NCBI GenBank assembly: GCA_030849465.1 | Contig: JARVLF010000018.1 | Coordinates: forward strand, 620,001 to 684,000 | From: Moesziomyces globuligerus | Taxonomy: Eukaryota; Basidiomycota; Ustilaginomycetes; Ustilaginales; Ustilaginaceae | Length of the DNA stretch: 64,000 nucleotides | Direction: 5' to 3' | Part shown: positions 16,648 to 26,485 of the stretch, in pieces | Numbering within the stretch: position 1 is the first letter of the stretch | Layout of the letters: every line of letters begins with the position of its first letter | Translations under genes and position numbers: made by a program | The notes under the pieces: generated by a model | Databases searched by the model: none | What the model was told of the DNA's origin: nothing | Seen by the model: only the letters and a program-made list of their open reading frames with translations

Positions 16648-19527
16648 TCAGAAGCTCTCGAGCACTTTGGCAGCCCACGCGTTGGCCTGGATGCGAGGGC
16701 GGAACTCATCAACGACTTTGCTGAGTTCCTGCAGCTCCTGGTCAGGGTCTGCGTGCCTGCGGCGCTTCGCATCACCCGCAGCACCCTGCGCGAGGCCGGT
16801 GCGGCTGGCCCACGTCTTGAGGAACTCGTCGATCAGCGCGGCTCCCTCCTCGGTCACATCTTGGGGCAAGCTGTCGAGCACGGAGCTGCCCGCCTGCGTC
16901 TCGTCGTCGTAGTCCTCGAGCTCCTCGGCCTTCCGCTTGGCAAGCGCGATCACCGACGGCGGGAAGTTGGCCAGCTCGGCTACATTGATACCCAGACTCT
17001 GGTCGCTGATGCCCGGCTCGACCTTGTAGAGCAAGGTAATGTCGCGGTCTTGGCGCGAGCCGCCCTTGCGCTGCTCGACGTGCGCGACGACGTGCAGGTT
17101 GCGCACGTGCGCCTGCTGGCTCGCCAGGTTGGTAAGCTCGTGGAAGTGCGTCGCGAAGAGGCACTTGCACCGCACGTTGGTCGTGATCCACTCGCTGATC
17201 GCCCACGCGAGCCCAAAGCCGTCGTACGTCGACGTGCCCCGCCCGAGCTCGTCGATGATGATCAGCGAGTCCGCCGTCGCCGTCTTGAGGATCGTCGCCG
17301 TCTCGAGCATCTCGGCCATGAAAGTACTCACGCCCTTGAGCTGGCTGTCGCCCGCACCCACGCGTGCGAGGATGCAGTCGAATACCGGCAGCCTCGCTCC
17401 TTCCGCTGCAGGCACGAAGCAGCCCACCTGCGCCATGAGCGCAATGATGCCAACCTGCCGGATGTAGGTCGACTTGCCGCCCATGTTGGGACCCGTGATG
17501 ACGAGGAACTCGGACGCGCCGCGCACCATCTCGGTGTCGTTGGGGATGAAACTGACGTCGTCCATCACCTCGAGACACGGATGTCGGGCCTCGCGCAGCT
17601 CGACGTCGGCGTTGGTGCCCTTCTCGCTCACCGTCGGCTTGACGTACGGCACAGGCGCACTGTCCGCAACATGAGCAAAGCTGACGATCACATCGAGATG
17701 CGCCAGCACCACGTTGAGCTTCTCGAGCGGCGGGCAGTACGACGAGGCGATCTGGATCACCTCCTTGACCAGCCCGCTCTGCGAGCGGCTGTAGCGCTCC
17801 GAGAGGTCCTTGAAGTCGGTCGACAGGTCGCGCAGCGCCTCGTTGGTAAAGTAGAGCCCGCCCTTGACCGTGGCGATGTCCGAGTAGCCCTTCTTGTTGC
17901 GCACCAGGCTCGCATCGGTGCGCGTCACGCGCAGGCAGTATCCGTAGACGTGGTGGTTCTCCAGATGCAGCTTCTTCTCCGTGTCCATGCGCAGCTCCTT
18001 GCCCGCTGCACGGTGCTGCTCGTCGAGCTTGTCGCGCGTCTCGTCGAGCGCCTCCTTGCACTGACGCAGGTTGTCGTCAAAGTCGGGCTTGATGACGAAG
18101 TTGTGGTGCGTGAGCTCGTCCAGATCCAGCGTCGCCTCGACCAGCTCGGTGAACTTGGACAGCGCAGCTTCGTGGAGCTTGAGTGGTTCGACGTAGGTGG
18201 AATCGAGCAGCAGCTGGTGCGCCTCGGAGGGCGTGTCCATGTCGGCGAGCGTCTGGATCAGGCCGGGCAGCCGCAGGACGGCCTGGTAGACACGTACTAC
18301 ATCCTCGAGCGTCGCAACACCCTTCTGGAAGCGCTTGCTGATGCGGTGCATGTCTGGCATCAGCTTGAGATAGTCGGTCTGCACGAGCTGGCGCGAGCTA
18401 TTGTCGCGGACGAACAGCTCGACGAGGTCCTGCCTCTGCTGAATGGCGTGGACGTTGACCAGAGGCTGCTTCAACCACTGGCCGAGAAGACGCTGGCCCT
18501 GACCGGTGCGACAGCGATTCAAGAGGCCGAAAACGCTCGTGTTCTTGCTCGAGCCCGTCTGTCCGGGTTCGGGGAAAAGGTTGAGAGCTCGTAGCGCCGA
18601 ATTGTCGAGGCGCAGATACTGCGACAGGTCGTGTGAGCGGATTGTATACTGTCCAAAATTGTGCTCATCGGTGAGCAGAGCGAGGTAGGAGATGAGGGCT
18701 GCGGCGGCGCCCATGGCGACTTTGAGGTCGAGTTCGGGCATGGTGATGCCGGCGGACTCATCCTTGAGCAGGCGGCGGAGGTCCTGCTCGATGTTCTTTC
18801 CGGCAAAGTCGGCGCGGCGGTTGTCGAACATGACGACGCCGCATCGCTCGATGACGCCGCGGAGCTTGGTGAGGTCGACGTCGGAGCCCTTGTCGTCCTT
18901 GGGCAGGATGCACTCCTTGACGCCGAGCTGGATCATGAGCGACTCGGTGTTGCTGAAGAGGTCATTTTCGGCGTACTCGGCGACGCAGAGTTCACGGTTG
19001 GTGGCATCGGCGAAGGCGGCACCTACGGTCTTGACGCCGTCGCGCGTGGTCATCTTGAGTGCCATGACGATGGGCGCGCTTACGATATCGGCGTTGATGA
19101 AGATCATGTCCTCCATCTGCTGGAGGTTGCCCGGCGAGGCGTGTTTGGTCATGGTCCACTGGTTGTTGCGCTTGCCGCCGGCGTTGCCCCAGATCTCGAC
19201 TCGCATCTGGCGCGAGGTGAGTGCCTCGCGGAGGAAGTTTTTGGCGGCGGCGACGCTGAGGGTGATGGAGGGCAGTCCGCCCTTGTCCTTGCCACCGCTG
19301 CCAAGGTACTTGAGCGCCGAGTGGGTCTTGAAGACGAGGTTGGCGATGAGAATAGCATCGTCGCCGTGGGCCGAGAAGAAGTCGGAGCGGTCGAAGAGAC
19401 GGAGCGTCCCGGGCGTGCTTGGCGGCATGGAGCGGAAGAACTGGCAGAAAGAGCTCTCTGCGACGTTGTCCAAGCCGAGGTCGGGCTTTTCGGAGGTCGA
19501 AGGACCGTCGTACATGAGCCCCGACAT
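16648..19527 (-). CDS. MSH2: DNA mismatch repair protein MSH2 (MutS homologue)
   Basis: 959-aa intron-free protein, near the 964 aa of yeast Msh2. It pairs with MSH6 or MSH3 to bind mismatches and small loops and drives ATP-dependent repair in the nucleus (family knowledge). Visible features are the N-terminal mismatch-recognition region (LFDRSDFFSAHGDDA), and the core/lever region with GLLNRCRTGQGQRLLGQWLKQPL. The C-terminal ATPase has Walker A TGPNMGGKSTYIRQVG (Lys685), then GDSQLKGVSTFMAEM, Walker B LIIIDELGRGTSTYDG and the ATHFHELT switch. An insertion GGKDKGG (~75-85) is a lineage feature. ATG at 19527 is the first in frame. The long plus-strand frame over this gene is its antisense shadow. 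Confidence 0.97.
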   Translation of the reverse strand: MSGLMYDGPSTSEKPDLGLDNVAESSFCQFFRSMPPSTPGTLRLFDRSDFFSAHGDDAILIANLVFKTHSALKYLGSGGKDKGGLPSITLSVAAAKNFLREALTSRQMRVEIWGNAGGKRNNQWTMTKHASPGNLQQMEDMIFINADIVSAPIVMALKMTTRDGVKTVGAAFADATNRELCVAEYAENDLFSNTESLMIQLGVKECILPKDDKGSDVDLTKLRGVIERCGVVMFDNRRADFAGKNIEQDLRRLLKDESAGITMPELDLKVAMGAAAALISYLALLTDEHNFGQYTIRSHDLSQYLRLDNSALRALNLFPEPGQTGSSKNTSVFGLLNRCRTGQGQRLLGQWLKQPLVNVHAIQQRQDLVELFVRDNSSRQLVQTDYLKLMPDMHRISKRFQKGVATLEDVVRVYQAVLRLPGLIQTLADMDTPSEAHQLLLDSTYVEPLKLHEAALSKFTELVEATLDLDELTHHNFVIKPDFDDNLRQCKEALDETRDKLDEQHRAAGKELRMDTEKKLHLENHHVYGYCLRVTRTDASLVRNKKGYSDIATVKGGLYFTNEALRDLSTDFKDLSERYSRSQSGLVKEVIQIASSYCPPLEKLNVVLAHLDVIVSFAHVADSAPVPYVKPTVSEKGTNADVELREARHPCLEVMDDVSFIPNDTEMVRGASEFLVITGPNMGGKSTYIRQVGIIALMAQVGCFVPAAEGARLPVFDCILARVGAGDSQLKGVSTFMAEMLETATILKTATADSLIIIDELGRGTSTYDGFGLAWAISEWITTNVRCKCLFATHFHELTNLASQQAHVRNLHVVAHVEQRKGGSRQDRDITLLYKVEPGISDQSLGINVAELANFPPSVIALAKRKAEELEDYDDETQAGSSVLDSLPQDVTEEGAALIDEFLKTWASRTGLAQGAAGDAKRRRHADPDQELQELSKVVDEFRPRIQANAWAAKVLESF

Positions 19528-19867
19528 TGTGATGGTTCACCAGTGTCGGAGAGAGGCTTCTGAGTGAGGGAGGGAGGCTGGGGGGATGAGAAGATGCGCT
19601 ACATGCACCAGCCGCCAAAAAGCTCCTTCGAGAGAGCTCAGTCTGCGCTCAAAGTGGCACTCGGACCCTTTTACGCGTCGCGTGAACGACCACACGCTGC
19701 CCGCTGTGAGTGGAGGCTCGCGATCCACCGCACGCTCAGATCGGTGTAAACTAACATCCTGAAAAAACCAGCTCGCCGGTCAACATCATGGTCCCGCTCC
19801 CGGCCGGAGATCTCCCGATAGCGCAACGGCATGTGCGGATGCTTCAGCATATGGGCAAGCGGATTGA
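19528..19867. other. MSH2 5' region and UPF0045 3' region
   Basis: 340 bases between the MSH2 start and the UPF0045 stop, which lie head to tail on the minus strand. Nothing else was recognised. Confidence 0.6.
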
Positions 19868-20396
19868 TCATTCCTGCGCGAGGCGCTGGAGAACGCTGCT
19901 CTTCTTTCGTTGGTTCTCTGTGGGCCCTTCCAAGGTCGGAGGCGGCTTATCAGTGCGCGTGCCGATGCGGATGTCGGTAGCGATGCGCGCAGCGCCGAGT
20001 CGATGGACAGCTTCGTGGCAGCGCTCGATGGCCTTGCAAACGACGGGGAAGCTGCCTTCGAGGTTCGTGCCGTAGCCGCTGAAGAGATGGCCGTTCCGTC
20101 AGTACGCATGTACATGTCTTCGCGAGCTCAAGCCATATCTACTCACTGAACTTCGTATCGGATGCCTTGATCCTTCATATCCTCAAGGACGCGTTGACAC
20201 TCTGTGATGTACTCGCCGACCGACGTGGTAGGCGTCCCCATCGGAATGACTGCGTTCGAAACAAAGCCGAGCGCTCAATCGCTGTCAGCACATGTAAGAT
20301 CCGAAATGAAGCCGCAGCTAAGCTAGTGGTCTTTGTTCACTTACGGCAGAAGTCGGCCACAGCGTAGAGTGGCGATGCTGAAGATGCTTCCGACAT
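19868..20396 (-). CDS. UPF0045 / MTH1187-YkoF family protein (ECM15-like), three exons
   Basis: Exons are 20345-20396, 20147-20249 and 19868-20078 on the minus strand, giving 121 aa. The introns (95 and 68 nt) have GTAAGT and GTGAGT donors, CTGAC branch sites and CAG acceptors. Spliced residues read YAVADFCLIPMGTPTTSVGEY in exons 1-2, then EVHGYGTNLEGSF across the second junction, and RIATDIRIGTRTDK near the C-terminus. These match the UPF0045 pattern (conserved IPMGT, GT-x-hEG and TDIRIGTRTDK) of yeast ECM15 and bacterial/archaeal MTH1187. The family has a ferredoxin-like fold related to thiamine-binding YkoF; the cellular role is not established. Length (~100-120 aa) is normal. Its start lies 259 bases from divergently transcribed MON1. 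No single frame shows this gene. Confidence 0.93.
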
Positions 20397-20655
20397 GCTG
20401 AATCTGTTGCGGGATCGTGATGGGAAGCGAAGGAAGCAGGTCGGCGTGGAAATTCAGAAGGGTTGGGCGTGTGCAGATTCGGGTGAGCCGACGTCGGGAA
20501 CGGAAGGTGCGTGCGTGCGTGCATGGCGCCAGAGGTGTTGGTGTGGAGGCAAAGGTCGCGCTTTAGCTAGCTTGAGCTTGACCGCAGCTTGGATCACGAC
20601 TTATTCCTCCCCAAACCTCTCTCTTTCCGATATTGCGGCTAGCGCAGCAGCGGTC

Positions 20656-23187
20656 ATGGTGCAGCCGACGGATTCGCCTCCATCAGAGGCAGAAGCTGCG
20701 TCGGAGGCGAGCCGACAAGCATCCGGATCCAACTCCCGCATCAGCTCCAAGCTCAACACCCCGGCTCGACCGACAGCGCTGCTGGCCAAGTCATGGACTT
20801 CCGCGCCTGCGTCCACCTCGGCCACGTCTTCCCGCATCACCGTCGCAGCCAACACGAGCACTGCTGCTGACTCGTCGTCACGCTCCACGCCGAGCTCCGC
20901 CTCCACCAGGGCTTCCACGCCGCTGCCGGAGCTTGCCCTTCGCGCGTCTACACCCCAGCCTCCACCCCGCGGTCCGGCCGATGCACACCGCGCGGATCTT
21001 GGCGAACAAGAACGAGTACACATCGACCTCGATCAGGCCTCCGGATCAGATCGCACACTCGACGACGGCGCTTTCCAGAACGCTGAGGCCAACGACGAGC
21101 CCGAGGCGGTCGGCATCACCGCGAGCTCCAGCATACATGCGCTCGACCTCCTTCATCGCGTCAACGACAAGGCCGCTGCCGACCGAGCCTCGCACAGTCG
21201 TAGCTTGCGCTCACGTCTCTCTCAACTTTCCGTCAGTCGCACATCGACTAGCAGACGTAGCCGTAGCAACAGCGTCGACACTTCCGCCCGCTCCAAAACC
21301 AAAGAGACCACGGAATCAGAGAACGCAGATGCCCCGCATGGCGATGCAGCTATGTCATCGAGCCAGGAGCTGCATCCTTCGAGCGAACTCGATGCGAGCG
21401 CCACATCAGGCCTCATCAGCCCGCCAGTGCCCGAGCGCTATCCAGACCGCAAGTACTATATCCTCTCGTCCGCAGGCAAGCCCATCTACATCTCGCAGGC
21501 CTCGCTCTCCCGGCGCAAACGACACCGAGATAGACGCAAGCGGCACCAGAAGCAGCTCGCGGCTGGCGATGACTCATGTACTCCCATCAATGCAGCGCCT
21601 ACTGAGGAGATGGACAGCGACGAGGAGGATGAGAGTAGCACGACGCAGGTCGGGGTGATGCAGGCGCTCATCTCGATCTTTGCCGACGAGGACTCGGACA
21701 AGCTGCGCTTCATCCGGCAGGGCGATCTCCTAGTCACCTTCCTGCTGCGTGCGCCGCTTTATCTTGTTTGTGTCTCCGCCTGGGGCGAGGAGCCATCCAC
21801 GCTGCGCCAGCACCTCGAGTACCTCTACCTACAGGTCATCAGCCTCGTCTCGGCCAGCCAGCTCACACGCCTGTTTGCACGCATGCCCAACTTCGACCTG
21901 CGGCGCCTGCTCGAGGGCACCGAGGGCATCTTTGACTACCTCGTCAACCAGCTCAATGCCAACGACACGGACGACGACGCCATCCCGGGCAACCGCAGTG
22001 TCGACTGGGCGTGCGGCCATCAGTGGTGGCTCCAGGCGCTCCAGCCGATCCGCATCACGGTGCCCAACCTGCGCGACCTGCTCACTGCAGCGCTGCAGCC
22101 GCCCTCCGAGACCGCGGCGGAGGGACAGCCGCACCGTCCCAAGGACCTGCTGTACGTGCTGCTGGTGGCGAACGGCAGGATCGTCACGCTGCTCCGGCCG
22201 CGGAAGCACTCGGTGCATCCGATCGATCTGCTCCTCCTCACCAACACCGTCATGGGCAGTCGCGCCATCAAGCGCTCCGGCGGCGACGGCGATGCCGAAA
22301 TCTGGATGCCGTTCAGCATGCCCAAGTTCGCCCCGCACGGCTTTGTGCACGCCTACGTCAAGTTTCTCGATCCCGAGAGCTGGATGCGCGAGGCGGAGGC
22401 GTCGAACGGCGATAAGATGACCTCGTCGGAACTCGCGGTGATTGTAGTGACAGCGGACAAGGATGCGTTCCCCACTGTGTCGCATTGGATCTCCTCGCTC
22501 GTCGCCAAGCCTCCCACGAGTGGCGCTCAGCCCCGCACGGCCGAGGTGGCCAAAAAGAAGAACAAGGACAAGGCAAAGAAGGCCACGAGCTCGGAATCGG
22601 CGGGGGAAGCATGGATGACGGCGTTCCAACGCCACATCCTGACGCTGTGTCGTCACTTGCTCGATCCGAGCAACCTCGAGGACGGTGCGCCGCGGGTCTC
22701 GGCCTACACGTGTGCGGAGCTGAGCCTAGCCGGCCTGCGTCACTTTGTCTATCGTAGCAACAGCACCATCCAGCTCACCTCGCCGACGCTGCCCGAACCG
22801 TACAGCACCTCTCCCACCCACCGCAAACGCCTCTTTACGCTCTACGCCCTCGTTCACCACAACATCCACCATCCAGTCCCCTCGGCTACCGACGCTTCGC
22901 CGCCATCGGCCGTGGCCGAGGGTGGTACGCAGCTCGCCTCGGCGTTCGGATTCGGTACCGCCCCACCCACCCGACCCAAGCTCACTGCGGATCGGAGGCT
23001 CAAGATGCAGCTGCTCAAGTCGGACCACGAACAGGTGCTCGGCTGGATCACCGCCCCCTTCGAACTCTACCTCTGCGTCAACCCGCAGCTCTCCAAGTCG
23101 GCCATCGTCGCCATCGCCAACAGCCTCACAAAGTGGATCAAGGCCAACGAACGCGACCTCTTTCTCGTCAATGCTGGCAGCTTCTGA
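20656..23187 (+). CDS. MON1: Vacuolar fusion protein MON1
   Basis: 843-aa subunit of the Mon1-Ccz1 complex, the guanine nucleotide exchange factor for Rab7/Ypt7 that drives late endosome and autophagosome fusion with the vacuole. Residues 1-~250 are a Ser/Thr-rich disordered tail. The first longin domain starts near Lys266 (RKYYILSSAGKPIYISQ). Then come GDLLVTFLLRAPLYLVCVS, LRQHLEYLYLQVISLVSASQL, FDYLVNQLN and the second longin region (PKFAPHGFVHAYVKF). The C-terminus has the third longin-like part (YTCAELSLAGLRHFVYRS). An insert rich in Lys (~635-650) separates them. The ATG at 20656 was chosen because upstream sequence overlaps the divergent gene's start region. It is longer than yeast Mon1 (644 aa), mainly through the tail. 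Confidence 0.93.
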   Translation: MVQPTDSPPSEAEAASEASRQASGSNSRISSKLNTPARPTALLAKSWTSAPASTSATSSRITVAANTSTAADSSSRSTPSSASTRASTPLPELALRASTPQPPPRGPADAHRADLGEQERVHIDLDQASGSDRTLDDGAFQNAEANDEPEAVGITASSSIHALDLLHRVNDKAAADRASHSRSLRSRLSQLSVSRTSTSRRSRSNSVDTSARSKTKETTESENADAPHGDAAMSSSQELHPSSELDASATSGLISPPVPERYPDRKYYILSSAGKPIYISQASLSRRKRHRDRRKRHQKQLAAGDDSCTPINAAPTEEMDSDEEDESSTTQVGVMQALISIFADEDSDKLRFIRQGDLLVTFLLRAPLYLVCVSAWGEEPSTLRQHLEYLYLQVISLVSASQLTRLFARMPNFDLRRLLEGTEGIFDYLVNQLNANDTDDDAIPGNRSVDWACGHQWWLQALQPIRITVPNLRDLLTAALQPPSETAAEGQPHRPKDLLYVLLVANGRIVTLLRPRKHSVHPIDLLLLTNTVMGSRAIKRSGGDGDAEIWMPFSMPKFAPHGFVHAYVKFLDPESWMREAEASNGDKMTSSELAVIVVTADKDAFPTVSHWISSLVAKPPTSGAQPRTAEVAKKKNKDKAKKATSSESAGEAWMTAFQRHILTLCRHLLDPSNLEDGAPRVSAYTCAELSLAGLRHFVYRSNSTIQLTSPTLPEPYSTSPTHRKRLFTLYALVHHNIHHPVPSATDASPPSAVAEGGTQLASAFGFGTAPPTRPKLTADRRLKMQLLKSDHEQVLGWITAPFELYLCVNPQLSKSAIVAIANSLTKWIKANERDLFLVNAGSF

Positions 23188-23325
23188 TCGCCGCGCATCG
23201 CGCGGATGCGGACGAAGAATTTCACTTCAACTCACTCTTAAAGGCGCGGATCCGTGCACAGGGGGTATCCAGGTGTGATTGAACGCAGTCAGAGTCATGC
23301 AAAAGCATGCATGAGGTCGGCACGA

Positions 23326-25821
23326 TCAGCGAGCACGTCGGCTCTGTGCCTCGGATCGGTCGACGGCGGGATCGAGGTTGAGCCCCAAGCCCTGGCCGAT
23401 TCCTGGTTCATCGTCCTCTGAGGAGGAGGGTTGTGCGGCCACGAGGCTGCCGTTGCTGTTGCTGGTCACGATGACAGTTCCGTCCGAGGTATCTGCATCC
23501 TGCTCTTCGGCGACCGATTCGATCTGACCGCCTTTGGCCGACTTCCAGCGCGGTTTCCAGCGGTTCCACCACCTGCGCCCGTTGCGTCCAACCGCTTCAA
23601 GCCTCCGGCTCAGGTCGCCTTGATCGATCGCGATGCCGAATCCAGAGCTGCCCGCATTCTCGTCGTCTTGTGCGTCGTTGCTTGCCGTCGAATCCTCACT
23701 GCCTCGTTGGCGGCGGGAACGGTGGAAGCCGGTGAGCGAGGAGGGTGCATCAGCTTCCGACATGCTGCGCTGCGGATGCCGCGTCGGCCTCTGCCAGCTC
23801 GAGCTGACGCGCGAGAGCGACGGCGAGCGCGGCTGCAGGTGGAAGCCGGGCGAGCTCGGGCTGATGCCGATCGAGAGACCGTGCTCGAGGATCGTATTGT
23901 ACAGCGATCCTTGCCGCCTGCTGTGCGACTCGGACTCGTCGTGCGGCGGAGACGAGCCACCGCCCGCACCCGCCTCTACGTCGAGGGGCGAGGGCGACGT
24001 ATCGTGCTTGGGCGAAAAAATGTCGTCGCGCAGCGGGAACTCGAGCGTGATCGTCGGTCGTCGCTGGCTCTGCACTTCGCCCGATCCGAAGCGACGCTTG
24101 GCGGCCGATGCACCCAGTCGAGGCGTCAGCCTCGAACCGTCGGCCTGCTGCCCACCTGTCGAGTCGGCCGAAGGCAGCGTCAACGGTGCTTCTTCCGGAC
24201 TCGTCAGCGGAGCCACATTGTGGTCCACGAACGACGAAGAGTGCGGAGACACCGAGACGGGCGGCAGATGAGGACCGGCCACACCCGCACCGTTGGCCGC
24301 TAGCAGACCCTCGTAGTCCGCCTCGGACGACGAGCGCGAGCGCAGAGGCGAAGACGGAGACGACAGCAACGGCTCCAGTTCGGGGTCGTCGCACGACCCG
24401 TCGTTGCCGTGCAGGCTGACCGTCCACACGCCCGAGAGCAGAACTGCCGTACCGACGGCGACAAGCACGAGGTCGTACCAAGCCAGCGCGCCAATCTGAT
24501 CAAAGTAGACCAGTCCCAGCGCGATGCTCGCCGTGTTGTAGAAACAGAATGCCAGCGGACACACGAGCGTCGGATCGGCCAGCTTGAGCGCCTTGTTGAG
24601 GTACCATAGTTGCAGCAGCGCGGCCGCAAGTAGAATGCCGATCAGCAGCCAGCTCTGCCAGCGACCGAACTGGTTCTGCCCAGCAAACGTGAGCATGAGC
24701 AGCTCGACGCCCGACTTGGCCAGCAGCAGGCACGCGCCGGACAGCGTGCCGCTCGCGCCGCCGTAGGCGATGGCGAGGCCGAGCTTGGTCTGGCGCACGG
24801 TCTCGGCGTCTACGCGCTGCTCCGCCTCCCGGAGTTCGAGCCGCGGCACTTCGAAGCTCTTTTTGCGCTTGCGTGCGTTCGAGTACTCGCTCCTGCCGAG
24901 CGAACCGTAGTCGCGCTTCGAGCCCGAGTTCGCGTCCCTCGGCTTCTGCGGATTGCGAGTGGAAGGTACGATACTCGGCGGGTCGCGCGCGCCGGCCGGA
25001 TTCGAGGAAAGCGGAGGGATGGGCGTGGCGACAATGGTGCGTCCGTACATGACGCTCTGCGGAGATGAGGTGAGGCCGACGATCGAGCAGCGACTCAGCT
25101 CGTCGTGACCGGCGAGCACGGGCGTGGCGATGCCCGAGCTGCTCTCGCTGACCTCGGCAACGGGCGCCAGCGTTGGAGCCGACCAGCGTCTGCGCAGCCG
25201 GCCCCGCAGCCCATGGCTGCCGCGATGCTTCGGCTTCTGCGGCCGGGCCGGCAGCGAGTTGCGGTGTAGGCGCGTGTGCAGCTGCCACTCGGCGAGATGC
25301 GACACGGTGAGCACGCCGACGAACAGAAAGGTGAAGATGGTGGCGAACGCGACAAACGTCGGGCGCGCGTACAGGTCGAGCAGTTCGTCGAGGCTATGTG
25401 GTGGCGAAGGTACGACGCCAAAGTAGCCGATCAAGACAGCACCGGAGGCGATGAGTGCGGTGCCCATCACCATGTACTTGGAAAGCAGGTCGTTGAGCAG
25501 GAAGCGCGCCAGCACGGCGTTGTATAGCAGACTGACGGCTCCGAGCGGCGCGAGCATGACGATGGGCAGCGCACCGATCTGAAACACCGTTCCTCCGATG
25601 TTGGCGACCAGGAAGATGGTGAAGCCCACGAGCCACAGGGGGCGCTTCCATTCTGTCCGGCGTCGTGCCGGTGGGAGCGATTCGTTGAGCAGATGCGACT
25701 TGCGCTGGATCGTCAATCCAAGGCTCTGGATGAAGGATGCCACCAAGCCGAGGGCTATCGCTGCAGCAACGCCGAGCGGAGCGCCCGGATGCGGCTCGTC
25801 CTGCGCAGTGATGAGCGACAT
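23326..25821 (-). CDS. NIPA-like magnesium transporter (DUF803)
   Basis: 831-aa multipass membrane protein. The NIPA/DUF803 core is visible: helix 1 IALGLVASFIQSLGLTIQRK, then RPLWLVGFTIFLVANIGGTVFQIGALP and APLGAVSLLYNAVLARFLL, then AAIASGAVLIGYFGV-type helices to ~residue 190. A disordered, Ser/Arg-rich loop (~195-335) interrupts the core. Helices resume at ~344-470 (AYGGASGTLSGACLLLAKSG, LVCPLAFCFYNTASIALGLVYF). The rest (~480-831) is a disordered tail with many Ser-Pro sites. NIPA proteins carry Mg2+ and related ions at endosomal or plasma membranes (family knowledge). The central loop and long tail make it about twice the minimal family length. ATG at 25821 directly precedes the first helix region. 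Confidence 0.9.
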   Translation of the reverse strand: MSLITAQDEPHPGAPLGVAAAIALGLVASFIQSLGLTIQRKSHLLNESLPPARRRTEWKRPLWLVGFTIFLVANIGGTVFQIGALPIVMLAPLGAVSLLYNAVLARFLLNDLLSKYMVMGTALIASGAVLIGYFGVVPSPPHSLDELLDLYARPTFVAFATIFTFLFVGVLTVSHLAEWQLHTRLHRNSLPARPQKPKHRGSHGLRGRLRRRWSAPTLAPVAEVSESSSGIATPVLAGHDELSRCSIVGLTSSPQSVMYGRTIVATPIPPLSSNPAGARDPPSIVPSTRNPQKPRDANSGSKRDYGSLGRSEYSNARKRKKSFEVPRLELREAEQRVDAETVRQTKLGLAIAYGGASGTLSGACLLLAKSGVELLMLTFAGQNQFGRWQSWLLIGILLAAALLQLWYLNKALKLADPTLVCPLAFCFYNTASIALGLVYFDQIGALAWYDLVLVAVGTAVLLSGVWTVSLHGNDGSCDDPELEPLLSSPSSPLRSRSSSEADYEGLLAANGAGVAGPHLPPVSVSPHSSSFVDHNVAPLTSPEEAPLTLPSADSTGGQQADGSRLTPRLGASAAKRRFGSGEVQSQRRPTITLEFPLRDDIFSPKHDTSPSPLDVEAGAGGGSSPPHDESESHSRRQGSLYNTILEHGLSIGISPSSPGFHLQPRSPSLSRVSSSWQRPTRHPQRSMSEADAPSSLTGFHRSRRQRGSEDSTASNDAQDDENAGSSGFGIAIDQGDLSRRLEAVGRNGRRWWNRWKPRWKSAKGGQIESVAEEQDADTSDGTVIVTSNSNGSLVAAQPSSSEDDEPGIGQGLGLNLDPAVDRSEAQSRRAR

Positions 25822-26485
25822 GTTGCGAGCGATTCCGACGGGTCTCTAGACGAAGCGAACTACGGGGATGAGGCGTGTATCCTACGCAGCTGCAGGCTGC
25901 ACGGGCCCGAGCTTTCAGGCCGGGATGCGACCGAGCATGAGGTGGGTTATGCGGAGGGGATAAGGAAGGAACGAAAGGCGAAAGGTGGTGGTAGCGACAG
26001 GAAAGGCGATGGGCTGGGCTCAGATGGAAGGTGCAACTGGTTACAGAACAACGAGAGCTTGGCTGGGCTGCAGGTGATGCATAGGGGCGGGCCCGTGTTG
26101 CTCTCTCTCTAGTCAGCGCGTTGTGAACGTCGAGTGTTGGCGGGTGCGCATCTTGAAAAATTGCGCAAGGATGTTAGCCCTGGGCCAGATCCACATATTC
26201 AGCCTCAAACAGTGTTCTGGCCTCACGATTGAGCCTGAACATGAGAAGCTCTCTTCTCTCCGCAAGAGATCACGGCAGGGCGATGCACAAGTTCGGCCAA
26301 AGCCGCTGAAGGATAGACGTGAAGAAGTAAGGGTATGTGATTACGATGATACTAGGCAGCGCAAATGTCTTCATCTCGAAGCAGAAAGTAGTCGCCGGGC
26401 ACGGCTGTTTGCGCGGAAGACGGAAGACTTGAGCACGAGAGCGCACATCTCGTGAGCCGACGACTTATCGGCACAAGCGGCGTGC
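25822..26485. other. Intergenic region, NIPA promoter and Smr gene 3' side
   Basis: 664 bases with short frames only and no recognisable gene. A CT-rich stretch (ctctctctctag) lies at ~26100. Confidence 0.55.

Noticed and set aside
16519..18594. 691-codon plus-strand frame over MSH2
   Set aside because: Antisense shadow of MSH2; no recognisable protein.
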